A stretch of 64,000 nucleotides of DNA from JAVVEG01 sp032251455 (GCA_032251455.1 JAVVEG010000004.1:134697-198696); one strand, 5' to 3'; shown: positions 36,824 through 47,592, counted from the stretch's first letter. Made by a program: numbers and translations. Notes: a model not told the origin generated them from the letters alone.

Positions 36824-39043
36824 ATGCAAATCCAGACTCAAATCCAATTCCAGTGCGGTGACGGTATCGGCGTGCGTCGCAGTGCCGTGCGCCTCGATTA
36901 TGGCAGTGCCAGTGCGGAACTGGCCGAGGCCATGAATTCACAACGGGGCGTGCTGCTCGCTTCCAGTTTCGAATACCCGGGGCGCTACACGCGCTGGGAC
37001 ATCGGCTTTGTGAATCCTCCGATCCAGCTTATCGGGCGTCAACGCCAACTGCGTATCGAAGCACTTAACCGGCGCGGTGAGATCCTCCTGCCGGAATTTG
37101 CCAGGGTTCTCAAAGACGTGCAATCCATTGCCTCCATGACCAGTCGCAGTGAGGCAATCGAATTCGAAGTGGTTGAGCCCGGGGAAGACCTTCCCGAAGA
37201 GCAACGCAGTCGCCGGCCCAGCGTTTTCAGTATCATGCGCGAGCTGATCGCGGGGTTCTCGGTGCGTAATGATCCCTATCTCGGGTTCTATGGTGCGTTT
37301 GGCTATGATCTGACTTTCCAGTTCGAAGACATCAAGCGCTTTCAACAGCGCGCAGCCGGGCAGCGTGATCTGGTGCTGTATTTCCCCGACCAGATCATGG
37401 TGGCGGATCATAGGTCCAAAGAGGCCATCCGCTATGACTATGACTTTAATTGTAAGGGCTGGGACTCGAATCAGCGTACCGAGACCACGGGTGGTTTCCG
37501 GCGCAGCGGCGAGAAAGTGGCCTATACGCCGTCCATTAGTGTTCCGAGAAGTGGTGATCACGCCCCGGGCGAGTTCGCCGCCCAGGTGCGCCGTGCCCAT
37601 GAGCATTTCCGTCGCGGTGATTTATTCGAAGTGGTGCCGGGTCAGACTTTTTACGAGCCCTGTACTGATCAGCCCGGGGCAGTCTTTCGCCGTCTGCAGT
37701 CCAGTAATCCGGCTCCTTATGGCGCGCTGATGAATCTCGGTGAACAGGAGTATCTGATCGCCGCCTCGCCGGAGATGTTCGTGCGCGTGGAGGGCCGGCA
37801 GATCGAGACTTGTCCGATCTCCGGGACCATCCGCCGGGGAACAGATGCCATCGACGATGCCGAGCAGATCAGGACGTTGCTGAATTCGGCCAAGGACGAA
37901 TCAGAACTGTCCATGTGTACCGATGTGGATCGCAACGACAAGGCTCGGGTTTGCGAAACCGGTTCGGTGCGGGTGGTGGGTCGCCGCCAGATCGAAATGT
38001 ATTCGCGGCTGATTCATACCGTCGACCACGTCAAGGGCACCCTGCGGGCCGACTTCGATGCCCTGGACGGGTTTCTCGCCCATACCTGGGCGGTCACGGT
38101 GACCGGGGCGCCCAAGCTGGCAGCCATGCAGTTCATCGAGAAACACGAGAAATCGCCGCGCCTGTGGTATGGCGGCGCGCTGGGTTATCTGGGCTGTAAT
38201 GGTGACATGAATACCGGTCTGACCCTGCGCACCATCCGCCTCAAGGAAGGTGTGGCAGAGATCCGCGCCGGCGCCACCCTGTTGATTGATTCGGAGCCCG
38301 AGGCGGAAGAGGCGGAAACCCGGCTCAAAGCCGCCGCCCTGATTGCCGCCGTACGGGGGGAGCAGGGGGCGCGGGAGAGAGTCGATGAGATTGAGCAGAC
38401 GCCAGCCACTGAGAAACCCGGACTCGGCAGCATGGCCCTGATGGTGGATCATCAGGATTCCTTCGTGCATAACCTGGCGGCCTATTTCCGTGCGACCGGC
38501 ATGGAGGTGCTGACGCTCAGGCCCGGCCCCGCGCGCCGTTACCTGCAACAACATCCTGTCGACCTGCTCATTCTCTCGCCGGGGCCTGGTAAACCTGCGG
38601 ATTTTGCCATGGCGGAGACCATTGAGCTTGCCCTGCAAAAGAACGTGCCGGTATTTGGCGTCTGTCTTGGCCTGCAAGGACTGGTGGAATATTTTGGCGG
38701 CAGTCTGGCTCAGTTGGACTATCCCATGCATGGCAAATCCTCCCGCATACGTCATGAGCAGACTGCCTTATTCGAGGGGATTGATCAGGAATTCAGAGCC
38801 GGTCGCTATCATTCGCTGGTGACAGAAAAGATACCTGGTCCCCTGCGGGTGACCGCGCGCAGTGAGGATGGTGCTGTGATGGCGATTGAACACCGGGACC
38901 TGCCGGTGATGGCGGTGCAGTTTCATCCGGAATCCATTCTGACGCTTCGTGACAGCGCTGGTCAGACACTGATCAACAATGCTGTAGCGCAGCACCTGGG
39001 GCGGGGTCAGCGTGAGGTGCGCGGCCGGCAGCGCTCAGGGTAG
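36824..39043 (+). CDS. trpE(G): Fused anthranilate synthase, TrpE-TrpG
   Basis: 739 residues from ATG 36824, which has AAGGA seven bases upstream. Residues 1-520 are the chorismate-binding synthase subunit (EVVPGQTFYEP, CPISGTIRRG, STCTDVDRND-type region, VTGAPKLAAM). Residues 540-739 are a class I glutamine amidotransferase with GPGKP, the catalytic cysteine in PVFGVCLGLQG, and the His/Glu of VQFHPES. It makes anthranilate from chorismate and glutamine. The single-chain form is best known from alphaproteobacteria such as rhizobia. No other trp genes are nearby. A leader with a Trp-rich frame precedes it. Confidence 0.93.
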   Translation: MQIQTQIQFQCGDGIGVRRSAVRLDYGSASAELAEAMNSQRGVLLASSFEYPGRYTRWDIGFVNPPIQLIGRQRQLRIEALNRRGEILLPEFARVLKDVQSIASMTSRSEAIEFEVVEPGEDLPEEQRSRRPSVFSIMRELIAGFSVRNDPYLGFYGAFGYDLTFQFEDIKRFQQRAAGQRDLVLYFPDQIMVADHRSKEAIRYDYDFNCKGWDSNQRTETTGGFRRSGEKVAYTPSISVPRSGDHAPGEFAAQVRRAHEHFRRGDLFEVVPGQTFYEPCTDQPGAVFRRLQSSNPAPYGALMNLGEQEYLIAASPEMFVRVEGRQIETCPISGTIRRGTDAIDDAEQIRTLLNSAKDESELSMCTDVDRNDKARVCETGSVRVVGRRQIEMYSRLIHTVDHVKGTLRADFDALDGFLAHTWAVTVTGAPKLAAMQFIEKHEKSPRLWYGGALGYLGCNGDMNTGLTLRTIRLKEGVAEIRAGATLLIDSEPEAEEAETRLKAAALIAAVRGEQGARERVDEIEQTPATEKPGLGSMALMVDHQDSFVHNLAAYFRATGMEVLTLRPGPARRYLQQHPVDLLILSPGPGKPADFAMAETIELALQKNVPVFGVCLGLQGLVEYFGGSLAQLDYPMHGKSSRIRHEQTALFEGIDQEFRAGRYHSLVTEKIPGPLRVTARSEDGAVMAIEHRDLPVMAVQFHPESILTLRDSAGQTLINNAVAQHLGRGQREVRGRQRSG

Positions 39044-39211
39044 ATCGTTGTAGCCACAGGCCGTGAAGCCTGGGTTACATTTGAACCAGCCTTCGGCGTG
39101 AAGGTGGTTGGCCTGTTCCGCGAAACAGCAAAACCGGATGGCATCGCGCGCCTGAATCGCATCTTCTGGTATCCCAGCTACGCGGGCTGGCTGCAACGGT
39201 TTGCAATTCAT
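39035..39211 (-). CDS. Possible small cysteine-rich protein
   Basis: 58 codons (MNCKPLQPARVAGIPEDAIQ to the end), with AIRFCCFAEQANHLHAEGW and CNPGFTACGY. Its composition is protein-like, but it overlaps the trpE(G) end by nine bases and has no clear ribosome binding site. I do not recognise it; it may be spurious. Confidence 0.25.
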   Translation of the reverse strand: MNCKPLQPARVAGIPEDAIQARDAIRFCCFAEQANHLHAEGWFKCNPGFTACGYNDLP

Positions 39212-39266
39212 CAGTCTTTGGCATGATACTGGCAGCAACTGCAAACCTGTCAGGGAGAAAACCACC

Positions 39267-41477
39267 ATGTTGCGTATTTTGATGTTGATCGGGCTTGGCT
39301 CATGTATCAGCGGAATGGCCAGTGCTCAGTCACTGCTCGGGTTTGACGAATCCAGCGCTGCCGCACAGCTGGAACTGGAAGCGGATTACGACTCCCGCCT
39401 GTCAGCCACGGATCTCGATGAATGGTTACGTATTCTCTCCCGGGATCCTCATCATGTCGGGACTGCCGCCGGCAGAGCCGTCGTGGATTTCGTGGCGGAG
39501 CGCTTTGAGGAGTGGGGCTATGATGTGGAGATCGCTGAATACCAGGTGCTGTTTCCCTCGCCGCGTACCCGGGAGCTGGAGTTGCTTGCACCAAGCCGTT
39601 ACACGGCCGGACTGACAGAAGACCCGCTGCCGGAGGATCCCAGTACATCGAGAATCGATAATTTACTGCCGCCTTACAATGCCTTTTCCATCGATGGAGA
39701 AGTGGAAGGCGAACTGGTCTTCGTTAATTATGGCACCCCAGCCGATTATGAAATTCTGGAACGCTATGGCATCAGTGTCGAAGGAAAGATTGCCATCTCC
39801 CGCTACGGTGGGTCCTGGCGCGGCATCAAGCCCAAACTGGCTGCAGAGAAAGGGGCAATTGGCACTATTATCTATTCCGATCCAGCAGATGATGGCTACG
39901 GTGCGGGTGATACCTACCCCGACGGTCCTTTCAAGCACGAAAGTGCCGTACAGCGCGGCTCGGTCATGGATATGCCCACTTACCCTGGCGATGTCCTGAC
40001 GCCTTTCGTTGGCGCAACCGAGGGGGCGGAGCGTCTGGACAGGAGTGATGCGCCTACCATTACCAAAATACCGGTGCTGCCGATTTCCTACCGCGACGCA
40101 CTACCCCTGTTGTCAGCAATGGGCGGGGAAGTGGTACCCAGTGAATGGCGTGGTGGTCTGCCGATTACCTACCACCTGGGGCCGGGCCCGGCACGGGTGC
40201 GAATGAAGCTTGAATTCAATTGGGACATGGTGCCTGCCTATAACGTGATCGCGCGCCTGGAGGGCTCCGAGTATCCAGACCAGTGGGTCATTCGTGGCAA
40301 CCACCATGATGGCTGGAATCACGGTGCTGCCGACCCTCTCTCAGGGCTGGTGGCATTAATGAGCGAGGCCAAGGCCCTGGCGGAACTGGCGGCCGCAGGC
40401 AATGGACCCAAACGCACGGTGGTCTATGCCGCCTGGGATTCAGAAGAGCAGGGCCTGATCGGCTCCACGGAATGGGTTGAGCACCATGCCCCGGTGCTGG
40501 ATGAACGGGCCGTGGCTTACATCAATAGCGACGGCAACAGCCGCGGCTTCGTTAACATCGGCGGCAGTCATGTGCTGGAGAAGATGGCCAACGAGCTTAT
40601 GCGTGACGTGAAGGATCCACAGACCGGAGTGTCAGTCGCAGAAAGACGCCGCGCACGGATCGAAGTCAATGGCAATGCCGACGCGCGCGCCGAGTTGAAG
40701 AGTCGTGCCGATATGCGCATCAGTCCGCTGGGCTCAGGCTCAGACTATTCCCCCTTTCTGCAACATCTGGGCATTGCTTCGCTGAACATCGGTTTTGGTG
40801 GTGAGGCTGACGATGGCAGCTACCATACCCTGTACGATACCTATGAGCACTACACCAGGTTCCGCGATCCCGGCATGGCGTATGGCGTTGCGCTGGCACA
40901 AGTTGCGGGCCGCGCCACCCTGCGCCTGGCCAATGCGCCGCGACTCCCATTCGAGTTCACCGGCCTGGCTGACAATATCGGTCTTTATGTTGATGAGATT
41001 GAGGAGCTGGCAGAGTCCATGCGCCAGCAAACCCTGTCTACCAATGCGCGTATCGATTCCGGCGTCTACCAGCTGGCACTGGATCCAACCCGCAGCATGG
41101 TGGCTCCCCGCAAAAAAGAGGAAGTGCCTTTTTTCAACTTTGCTCCACTGAAAAACGCACTGGATACACTGCAGAAGGCAGCAACCGACTACGCAGAAGT
41201 GGCAGCCAGTGGCTTGCCGGCATCAGAGGCGGAAAACAAGCTGCTCTACACCAGTGAGCGGGAACTGACCCGGAATGAGGGTCTGCCAGGCCGGCCCTGG
41301 TTTACCCACCATATCTATGCCCCTGGGTTTTATACTGGCTACGGGGTCAAGACCATTCCCGGGGTAAGAGAGGCCATAGAAGAACGACAGTATGATCTGG
41401 TTGAAGAGGAGATCTCGGTGGTTGCCGATGTGATTTCCGGCATGGCGGCACGGGTACGGGAGTTGAGGGGTTTCTGA
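39267..41477 (+). CDS. Secreted M28 family metallopeptidase, GCPII-like
   Basis: 736 residues from ATG 39267 (GGAG upstream; the frame opens earlier at 39201). Signal peptide LMLIGLGSCISGMASA. A PA domain near residues 140-230 precedes the zinc peptidase: NHHDGWNHGAADPLSG supplies His/Asp, WDSEEQGLIGS the catalytic and bridging Glu, YINSDGN an Asp and SYHTLYDTYEHY the last His. A C-terminal helical dimerisation domain completes the glutamate carboxypeptidase II layout. It probably trims amino acids from peptides in the periplasm. Confidence 0.9.
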   Translation: MLRILMLIGLGSCISGMASAQSLLGFDESSAAAQLELEADYDSRLSATDLDEWLRILSRDPHHVGTAAGRAVVDFVAERFEEWGYDVEIAEYQVLFPSPRTRELELLAPSRYTAGLTEDPLPEDPSTSRIDNLLPPYNAFSIDGEVEGELVFVNYGTPADYEILERYGISVEGKIAISRYGGSWRGIKPKLAAEKGAIGTIIYSDPADDGYGAGDTYPDGPFKHESAVQRGSVMDMPTYPGDVLTPFVGATEGAERLDRSDAPTITKIPVLPISYRDALPLLSAMGGEVVPSEWRGGLPITYHLGPGPARVRMKLEFNWDMVPAYNVIARLEGSEYPDQWVIRGNHHDGWNHGAADPLSGLVALMSEAKALAELAAAGNGPKRTVVYAAWDSEEQGLIGSTEWVEHHAPVLDERAVAYINSDGNSRGFVNIGGSHVLEKMANELMRDVKDPQTGVSVAERRRARIEVNGNADARAELKSRADMRISPLGSGSDYSPFLQHLGIASLNIGFGGEADDGSYHTLYDTYEHYTRFRDPGMAYGVALAQVAGRATLRLANAPRLPFEFTGLADNIGLYVDEIEELAESMRQQTLSTNARIDSGVYQLALDPTRSMVAPRKKEEVPFFNFAPLKNALDTLQKAATDYAEVAASGLPASEAENKLLYTSERELTRNEGLPGRPWFTHHIYAPGFYTGYGVKTIPGVREAIEERQYDLVEEEISVVADVISGMAARVRELRGF

Positions 41478-41778
41478 ATAGGCTTCTGAATAGGGCACAG
41501 AGATTTCTCCTGTGGCCTTAGGATGGGGTGTCAGCATGATTGAGCACTTGAACGAACAAGCATTGTGTGAGCAATTCTGTGCCCAGGTCAGGCTGGAGTG
41601 TGCACCCGCAGAACTGGCAGTAAGTTCGTTCAGGCTGGGTCGCACTTGCACGTTTTCAGCAATTTGCCCAATAATGTAAAATAAAAACTAATTAAAATAT
41701 TGACTTTGTAATATTTCAGGGCTTATAAGATCCCTATCTGCAATGGTAGTTAATACCGTGCAATGACGAGGAGGTCTT
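41478..41778 (+). other. Intergenic region with candidate sigma-70 promoter
   Basis: 301 bases at the left border of the accessory island. TTGACT (41700-41705), 17 bases, then TTATAA (41723-41728) forms a good sigma-70-type promoter for the XRE-ImmA gene. The stretch 41680-41730 is strongly AT-rich compared with its surroundings. A 47-codon frame at 41536-41679 (MIEHLNEQALCEQFCAQV start) is unsupported by anything else. Confidence 0.5.
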
Positions 41779-42993
41779 ATGAAATACGAAAGCCTGGAAC
41801 TGGCCGGGCTGGCCGAGCGACTGACTGCAGCAAGGAAGGCAACCGGATTGACACAGGAGGAAGCAGCGACTCATCTGGAAATGAGCCGCCCGACTTTCAT
41901 TGCCATGGAAAAAGGTACTCGCCGACCGAAACAGGGCGAACTGCTCAAATTGGCCGCGCTGTACAAGGTGCCACTGAATAACCTGCTCCGAAATGCTTCA
42001 CGTCCGCAACCACTGACTCCGCATTTGCGCGCTGGTCTGGATATGTCTGCCAGCGATCAGCCTGAACTGAGATCCGCTATTGAGCTCTTGTCTGCCTATA
42101 TTGATGATTACAGCTTTCTGGAGTCTTTAGTCGAGAGTCAAGCAGTTACTTCATTCCCGCCGCGCTTAAGAAGCGCACCGAGCCCTGTTGAACGCTTTGC
42201 AGAGCACTGCGCCCATGAGGAGCGGTCACGATTAAATCTCGGATTGTATCAGCCAGTATGTACTCCTCGGAAAATCCTTGAAGAAGTGGGTGTCCATGTT
42301 TTTATGGAAAAACTGGACTCCAATCTGTCTGGACTCTATGTGTTTGTTCCCGATTTTGGGTATTGCATATTGATCAATCGCGTTCATCCGCAAGAGCGCC
42401 GCAACTGGACCATTGCTCACGAGTACGGTCACTTTCTACTGGACCGCGACAAGCCCGGCGTGGACTATGTCAAACCCATGCAGCGCAAACCGCACAGCGA
42501 GCGTTTCGCCGATGCCTTTGCCGCAGCGTTTCTGATGCCGGAAACTGGCGTCCAGCGCCGCTTTTATAATGAGATCGAGCGCAGCGGAGATTTCAAGGTA
42601 GCTGACCTGTGTCGCATGGCGGACTATTTTGCGGTTTCCATGCAAGCCATGGCGCTGCGTCTGGAGTCCCTTGGCCTGATACCCCGTGGCAGTTGGGACG
42701 CAATCAACGAAGCGCGGGTGCCAATGAAGGACTTGAAGCAAGAAGCCGGAGTCGAACCCGCAAGCAATCACGATTCTCTGGAACCGTACCCGCAGCGCTA
42801 CAAACTGCTGGCTGTCGAGGCATTTGAGAACGCGCTGATCACCGAAGGGCAATTGGCCCGGCTGCTGCGCTGCTCGCGAATCCAGGCACGCGAAATCGTT
42901 GAGCAATGCTCCAAGACCCCCTCCGACAATGATGATGCGACTTCAGTGACCTTCTCTCTGTCGCGTTCACTGTTAGCTGGTGCAGCGGGGTAA
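41779..42993 (+). CDS. XRE family regulator with ImmA/IrrE peptidase domain
   Basis: 404 residues. The N-terminal helix-turn-helix (LTAARKATGLTQEEAATHLE, SRPTFIAMEKGTRRP) binds DNA. The middle domain has the zinc peptidase motif HEYGH (IAHEYGHFLLDRDKP) and FADAFAAAFLMPE. A further helical segment ends the protein. AGGAGG precedes the ATG. Such fusions act as antitoxins or as protease-controlled repressors of toxin-antitoxin and mobile element genes. The next gene starts 4 bases after its stop and encodes a PIN-like nuclease, so the pair looks like a toxin-antitoxin module. Confidence 0.85.
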   Translation: MKYESLELAGLAERLTAARKATGLTQEEAATHLEMSRPTFIAMEKGTRRPKQGELLKLAALYKVPLNNLLRNASRPQPLTPHLRAGLDMSASDQPELRSAIELLSAYIDDYSFLESLVESQAVTSFPPRLRSAPSPVERFAEHCAHEERSRLNLGLYQPVCTPRKILEEVGVHVFMEKLDSNLSGLYVFVPDFGYCILINRVHPQERRNWTIAHEYGHFLLDRDKPGVDYVKPMQRKPHSERFADAFAAAFLMPETGVQRRFYNEIERSGDFKVADLCRMADYFAVSMQAMALRLESLGLIPRGSWDAINEARVPMKDLKQEAGVEPASNHDSLEPYPQRYKLLAVEAFENALITEGQLARLLRCSRIQAREIVEQCSKTPSDNDDATSVTFSLSRSLLAGAAG

Positions 42994-42996
42994 GAA

Positions 42997-43545
42997 ATGA
43001 TTCAGGGACGAATTATTGATTGCTGTTCGCTTATAAACCTGCACACCGGATGGGGTGGCTTGTCCGAATTGTCGACTATCGGTTGGAAGTGGCATCTTTG
43101 TGAAGCAGTAATGAGAGAGGCCGAACACACTCGTGAGTTCGGCGAAGATGGTTCGACAGTTGTTGTTCCTTTGGATATGGGGCAGCTTGTTGACAATGCA
43201 GTGATGGGACTTGTTGCGCCAGTTTCGGACGAGGAAATGACTGACTATCTGGATTTTGCCTGCGAGGTGGATGATGGTGAGGCCCAAGCACTGGCGATTG
43301 CCAAATGTCGTGGGTACACGCTTTTGACGGATGATCGCAAAGCAATGCGACTTGCCGCGAGGCCGGATGTCAATGTCGCCACGATCTCGACGGCAGAGGT
43401 TCTGCGCGTGTGGGCAAGCCTTGATGTAGCGTATGTCGCCCGACTCGCTGAGGTTATCCGCCGAATTGAAGATTTGGCGCGGTTTGCACCGCGCAAAGAT
43501 TCACCAGATTATGCATGGTGGGTTTCATCTCGGACTCAAAGGTAG
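42997..43545 (+). CDS. PIN-like nuclease, putative toxin
   Basis: 182 residues. Acidic residues in PIN-like order: Asp8 in IIDCCSLI, Glu in MREAEHT near residue 41, VDDGEAQALAIAKC and LLTDDRKAMRLAA. These fit a metal-dependent RNase of the VapC-like superfamily, possibly cutting tRNA or mRNA. The gene is tightly coupled to the upstream XRE-ImmA gene. The fold call is from motif order only. Confidence 0.65.
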   Translation: MIQGRIIDCCSLINLHTGWGGLSELSTIGWKWHLCEAVMREAEHTREFGEDGSTVVVPLDMGQLVDNAVMGLVAPVSDEEMTDYLDFACEVDDGEAQALAIAKCRGYTLLTDDRKAMRLAARPDVNVATISTAEVLRVWASLDVAYVARLAEVIRRIEDLARFAPRKDSPDYAWWVSSRTQR

Positions 43546-43558
43546 GTTCATTTGCGCC

Positions 43559-44293
43559 ATGAGCAAAATCGAATGGACAGAACAAACCTGGAACCCTGTC
43601 ACCGGCTGCGTTAAGGTCTCCCCCGGTTGCAAGCACTGCTATGCCGAAACCATGGCCCGACGGCTGCAAGCGATGGGTGCGCCGGGATACGAAAACGGCT
43701 TTGCATTGAGCCTTCTGCCGGAACGCCTCGGTCAGCCGCTGCGGCGCCGAAAACCTACCATGTATTTTGTCAATTCCATGAGTGATCTATTTCAGGACGG
43801 GGTGCCGCCATCGTTTATTGATCAGGTCATGGATGTGATTCGTGCCACACCTCAACACACCTATCAGATTCTGACCAAGCGCAGCGCCAATATGCGCGAC
43901 TATTTTGCCACGCGTACTGTGCCTGACAACGCCTGGTTGGGTGTGTCGGTAGAGGATCGCAAGTACGGCAAACCACGGATTCCCGATCTGGTTGCCATCA
44001 ACGCCAAAACCCGCTTTCTGTCCGTTGAGCCATTGCTAGAGGAGCTGGGCAGGCTCGAGCTGGCAGGCATCCAATGGGTTATTGTCGGTGGTGAGTCAGG
44101 TCGGGGTGCGCGCCCGATGAAAGAGGCTTGGGCCATGAATGTACGCAATCAGTGCCTGGATGCCGGTGTAGACTTCTTCTTCAAGCAATGGGGCGCCTGG
44201 GGTGCTGACGGTCAGCAACGCAACAAAAAGGCCAATGGCCGCGAGCTGGGTGGCCAGGTCTGGGATATGATTCCATCTGTTGCTGTGTGTTAA
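43559..44293 (+). CDS. DUF5131 (phage Gp37/Gp68) family protein
   Basis: 244 residues from ATG 43559 (MSKIEWTEQTWNPVTGC); the frame opens earlier at 43433, inside the PIN gene. The cysteine motif CX6CX2CY (CVKVSPGCKHCYAE) and WVIVGGESGRGARPM are typical. The family is distantly related to radical SAM enzymes, occurs in phages and islands, and often has a three-Cys-motif partner protein (TcmP) beside it. No such partner is seen here. Function unknown. Confidence 0.82.
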   Translation: MSKIEWTEQTWNPVTGCVKVSPGCKHCYAETMARRLQAMGAPGYENGFALSLLPERLGQPLRRRKPTMYFVNSMSDLFQDGVPPSFIDQVMDVIRATPQHTYQILTKRSANMRDYFATRTVPDNAWLGVSVEDRKYGKPRIPDLVAINAKTRFLSVEPLLEELGRLELAGIQWVIVGGESGRGARPMKEAWAMNVRNQCLDAGVDFFFKQWGAWGADGQQRNKKANGRELGGQVWDMIPSVAVC

Positions 44294-44501
44294 GATCGTG
44301 CGTTGGCGAAAGTACCGCTACGAAGAACTGATTGCCCGCGACAAAGCCAGCCTGGATGTGTTCTGGCTGAAGGACAAAAGCTTGACAGACCTCGATAACC
44401 TGCCGGAGCCGGATGAACTGGCTGAGGAAATTATCGAGAATCTGGAGGCTGGACTGGAGAGCTTCAGGGCAGTTCTGGCTGGACTCAACAAATCAGCCTA
44501 A
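44280..44501 (+). pseudogene. Remnant of type I restriction methylase HsdM C-terminus
   Basis: A 73-codon frame, of which YRYEELIARDKASLDVFWLK and PEPDELAEEIIENLEAGLES match the extreme C-terminus of N-6 adenine methylases of type I systems from memory. The catalytic NPPF domain and all upstream parts are absent, and no hsdS or hsdR lies nearby. It is a decayed fragment, showing that this site once held a restriction-modification locus. Confidence 0.7.
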
Positions 44502-44587
44502 ATCAGCAAAACAGGACAACAATGGGCGTAACGCAAGGTGTGGTGGGTATCTAAAGTGGGGCAACTTACGGGACAAACCCACCCCTG

Positions 44588-45847
44588 TCACAAAATCAAA
44601 ATCGCCCGGAAATCGTTGACGTTGGTGCGGGTCGGGCCGGTCATGATCAGGCTGTCCACTGCCTTGAAGTAGTTGTAGCTGTCATTGTTGTTCAGAAAGT
44701 CTGCCGCCCGGAGCCCCAGCTCCAGCGCCTGCTGCCAGGTTTGCGGCGTCATCAGTGCGCCGGCGTTATCCTCGGTGCCGTCAATGCCATCGGTATCAGC
44801 AGCCAGCGCCCAGATACCCGCCTCTCCCTGTAGACATTCGGTCAGGCTGAGCAGGAACTCGGTGCAGCGCCCTCCGCGCCCCTGGCCACGTACCGTGACT
44901 GTGGTTTCGCCACCGGACAGGATCACGCAGGGCGGCTTGAGCGGCTGGCCCTGCCTGCGCACCTGGCGTACGATGTCGGCATGCTCTCTGGCCACGTCGC
45001 GGGACTCTCCGGTCAGCTCTCCCAGCACCAACGGTGTAATGCCCTGGCTGGCAGCTTGCTGCGCCGCAGCCTGCAAGGCCTGTAGCGACGAGGCAATCAC
45101 GCGGAAATGGCTATGCGCCAAACCGGGATCACCCGGCTTGATTGTCTCGGCGCGTGGGTTCTCCAGCCAGGCACGGACATGAGTCGGCACGTCAATGCCG
45201 TACCGGGTCAGGATCGTCAATGCCTGTGCCGACGTGGAGGGATCGGCCACGGTGGGGCCGGAGGCAATCACTGCCGGATCATCACCGGGCACATCGGAAA
45301 TGGCAAGGGTATGGACGCGGGCCGGGTAACAGGCCGCTGCCAGCCGACCGCCCTTGATGGCAGACAGGTGCTTGCGCACACAGTTGATTTCAGCGATGGC
45401 GGCACCGCTGCGCAGCAGAGCCTTGCCGATCTGTTGCTTGTCCTGCAGGGTCAGCCCCTCGGCGGGCAGGGCCAGCAGGGAAGAACCCCCACCGGAAAGC
45501 AGGAAGATCACCTGATCCTCGGCGCCCAGACCACTGACCAGTTCAAGAACACGACGGGCAACCCGTTCACTGGCCTCATCCGGCACAGGATGAGCGGCTT
45601 CGACCACCTCGATCTGTCGGCATTGGGCGCCGTGACCGTAGCGGGTGACCACCAGCCCGCTGATCTCGCCCGGCCAGACGGTTTCAAGGCTTGCCGCCAT
45701 CGCCGCAGCGGCCTTGCCGGCCCCGATTACGACAGTACGGCCCGGCGTGACAGCTGGCAAATGCGGAGCCAGCACCTGCCGGGGATGGGCTGCCGCAACA
45801 GCCGTCTGGAACAGGCCGGTCAACAGGGCTTTGGGATCAACTGACAT
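44588..45847 (-). CDS. Glycerate 2-kinase, MOFRL type
   Basis: 419 residues of the DUF4147/MOFRL family: VVIGAGKAAAAMAASLE at the N-terminus, IFLLSGGGSSLLALPAEGL, CVRKHLSAIKGGRLA, and the C-terminal MOFRL domain (ILSGGETTVTVRGQGRGGR, DTDGIDGTEDNAGA). It phosphorylates glycerate to 2-phosphoglycerate in glyoxylate/glycerate metabolism. It stands at the right border of the defence-type island and reads towards it. Confidence 0.9.
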   Translation of the reverse strand: MSVDPKALLTGLFQTAVAAAHPRQVLAPHLPAVTPGRTVVIGAGKAAAAMAASLETVWPGEISGLVVTRYGHGAQCRQIEVVEAAHPVPDEASERVARRVLELVSGLGAEDQVIFLLSGGGSSLLALPAEGLTLQDKQQIGKALLRSGAAIAEINCVRKHLSAIKGGRLAAACYPARVHTLAISDVPGDDPAVIASGPTVADPSTSAQALTILTRYGIDVPTHVRAWLENPRAETIKPGDPGLAHSHFRVIASSLQALQAAAQQAASQGITPLVLGELTGESRDVAREHADIVRQVRRQGQPLKPPCVILSGGETTVTVRGQGRGGRCTEFLLSLTECLQGEAGIWALAADTDGIDGTEDNAGALMTPQTWQQALELGLRAADFLNNNDSYNYFKAVDSLIMTGPTRTNVNDFRAILIL

Positions 45848-45880
45848 GGTTGTGGTTCATGCTGCACCCGGACGCGGGTT

Positions 45881-46180
45881 CTAACCCCCCGCAATCGCAC
45901 CCACGATAATGAATTCATCACGCCCGCTGGCCACCTCTGCTGACAGTGGCGCATCCAGGTCCTGGTGGCTGAGATCCTGCCGACCGGCAAAAAAGCGCAG
46001 CAGCGGCCGGCGCTTACCGGTGGCATGATCGACGATTGCCCCGCGCAGCATGGGATAGCGCGCTTCCAGGGCCCGCAGCACGGTGCGCTGGGTGACCGGG
46101 GCACTGACCTCCAGATCAACGCTGGCGCCACAGTGCGCCAGGCTCTGCAGCCCACTGGGAAGAATGACACGCACTGTCAC
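45881..46180 (-). CDS. MoaD/ThiS-like ubiquitin-fold protein
   Basis: 99 residues with a beta-grasp pattern (TVRVILPSGLQSLAHCGASV, RTVLRALEARYPML) and a C-terminal GAIAGG, the di-glycine end used by sulfur carriers after adenylation. The start is GTG 46180. It follows the BNR-repeat gene by 21 bases in one operon, and such pairing recurs in other bacteria. No MoeB-like activating enzyme is nearby. Function unknown. Confidence 0.7.
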   Translation of the reverse strand: MTVRVILPSGLQSLAHCGASVDLEVSAPVTQRTVLRALEARYPMLRGAIVDHATGKRRPLLRFFAGRQDLSHQDLDAPLSAEVASGRDEFIIVGAIAGG

Positions 46181-46201
46181 GATTGAGTCCTCCGGTAGTG
46201 C

Positions 46202-47386
<1,185 letters not shown>

Positions 47387-47592
47387 ATCCCTGCTCCTTC
47401 TTGTTTGCTGCGTTGTTGTTATTATTGCTGGCTGACCGGCGTTTTTATCCACTGATCAGCTGAAGGTACGACAAATCGACGTGAGAGCAACGAAAATAGC
47501 AGATTTATGCCTGACTGGTAAACAGGCGAAAGTGGAAGCCGGGAACGAGGCCAGTTGAACACCAGAACGGCAATGGAGCTGTTCGTGGCTCT

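Noticed and set aside
44280..44501. HsdM-like frame as a functional small gene
   Set aside because: Only the extreme C-terminus of the methylase is present, without catalytic motifs or partner subunits.
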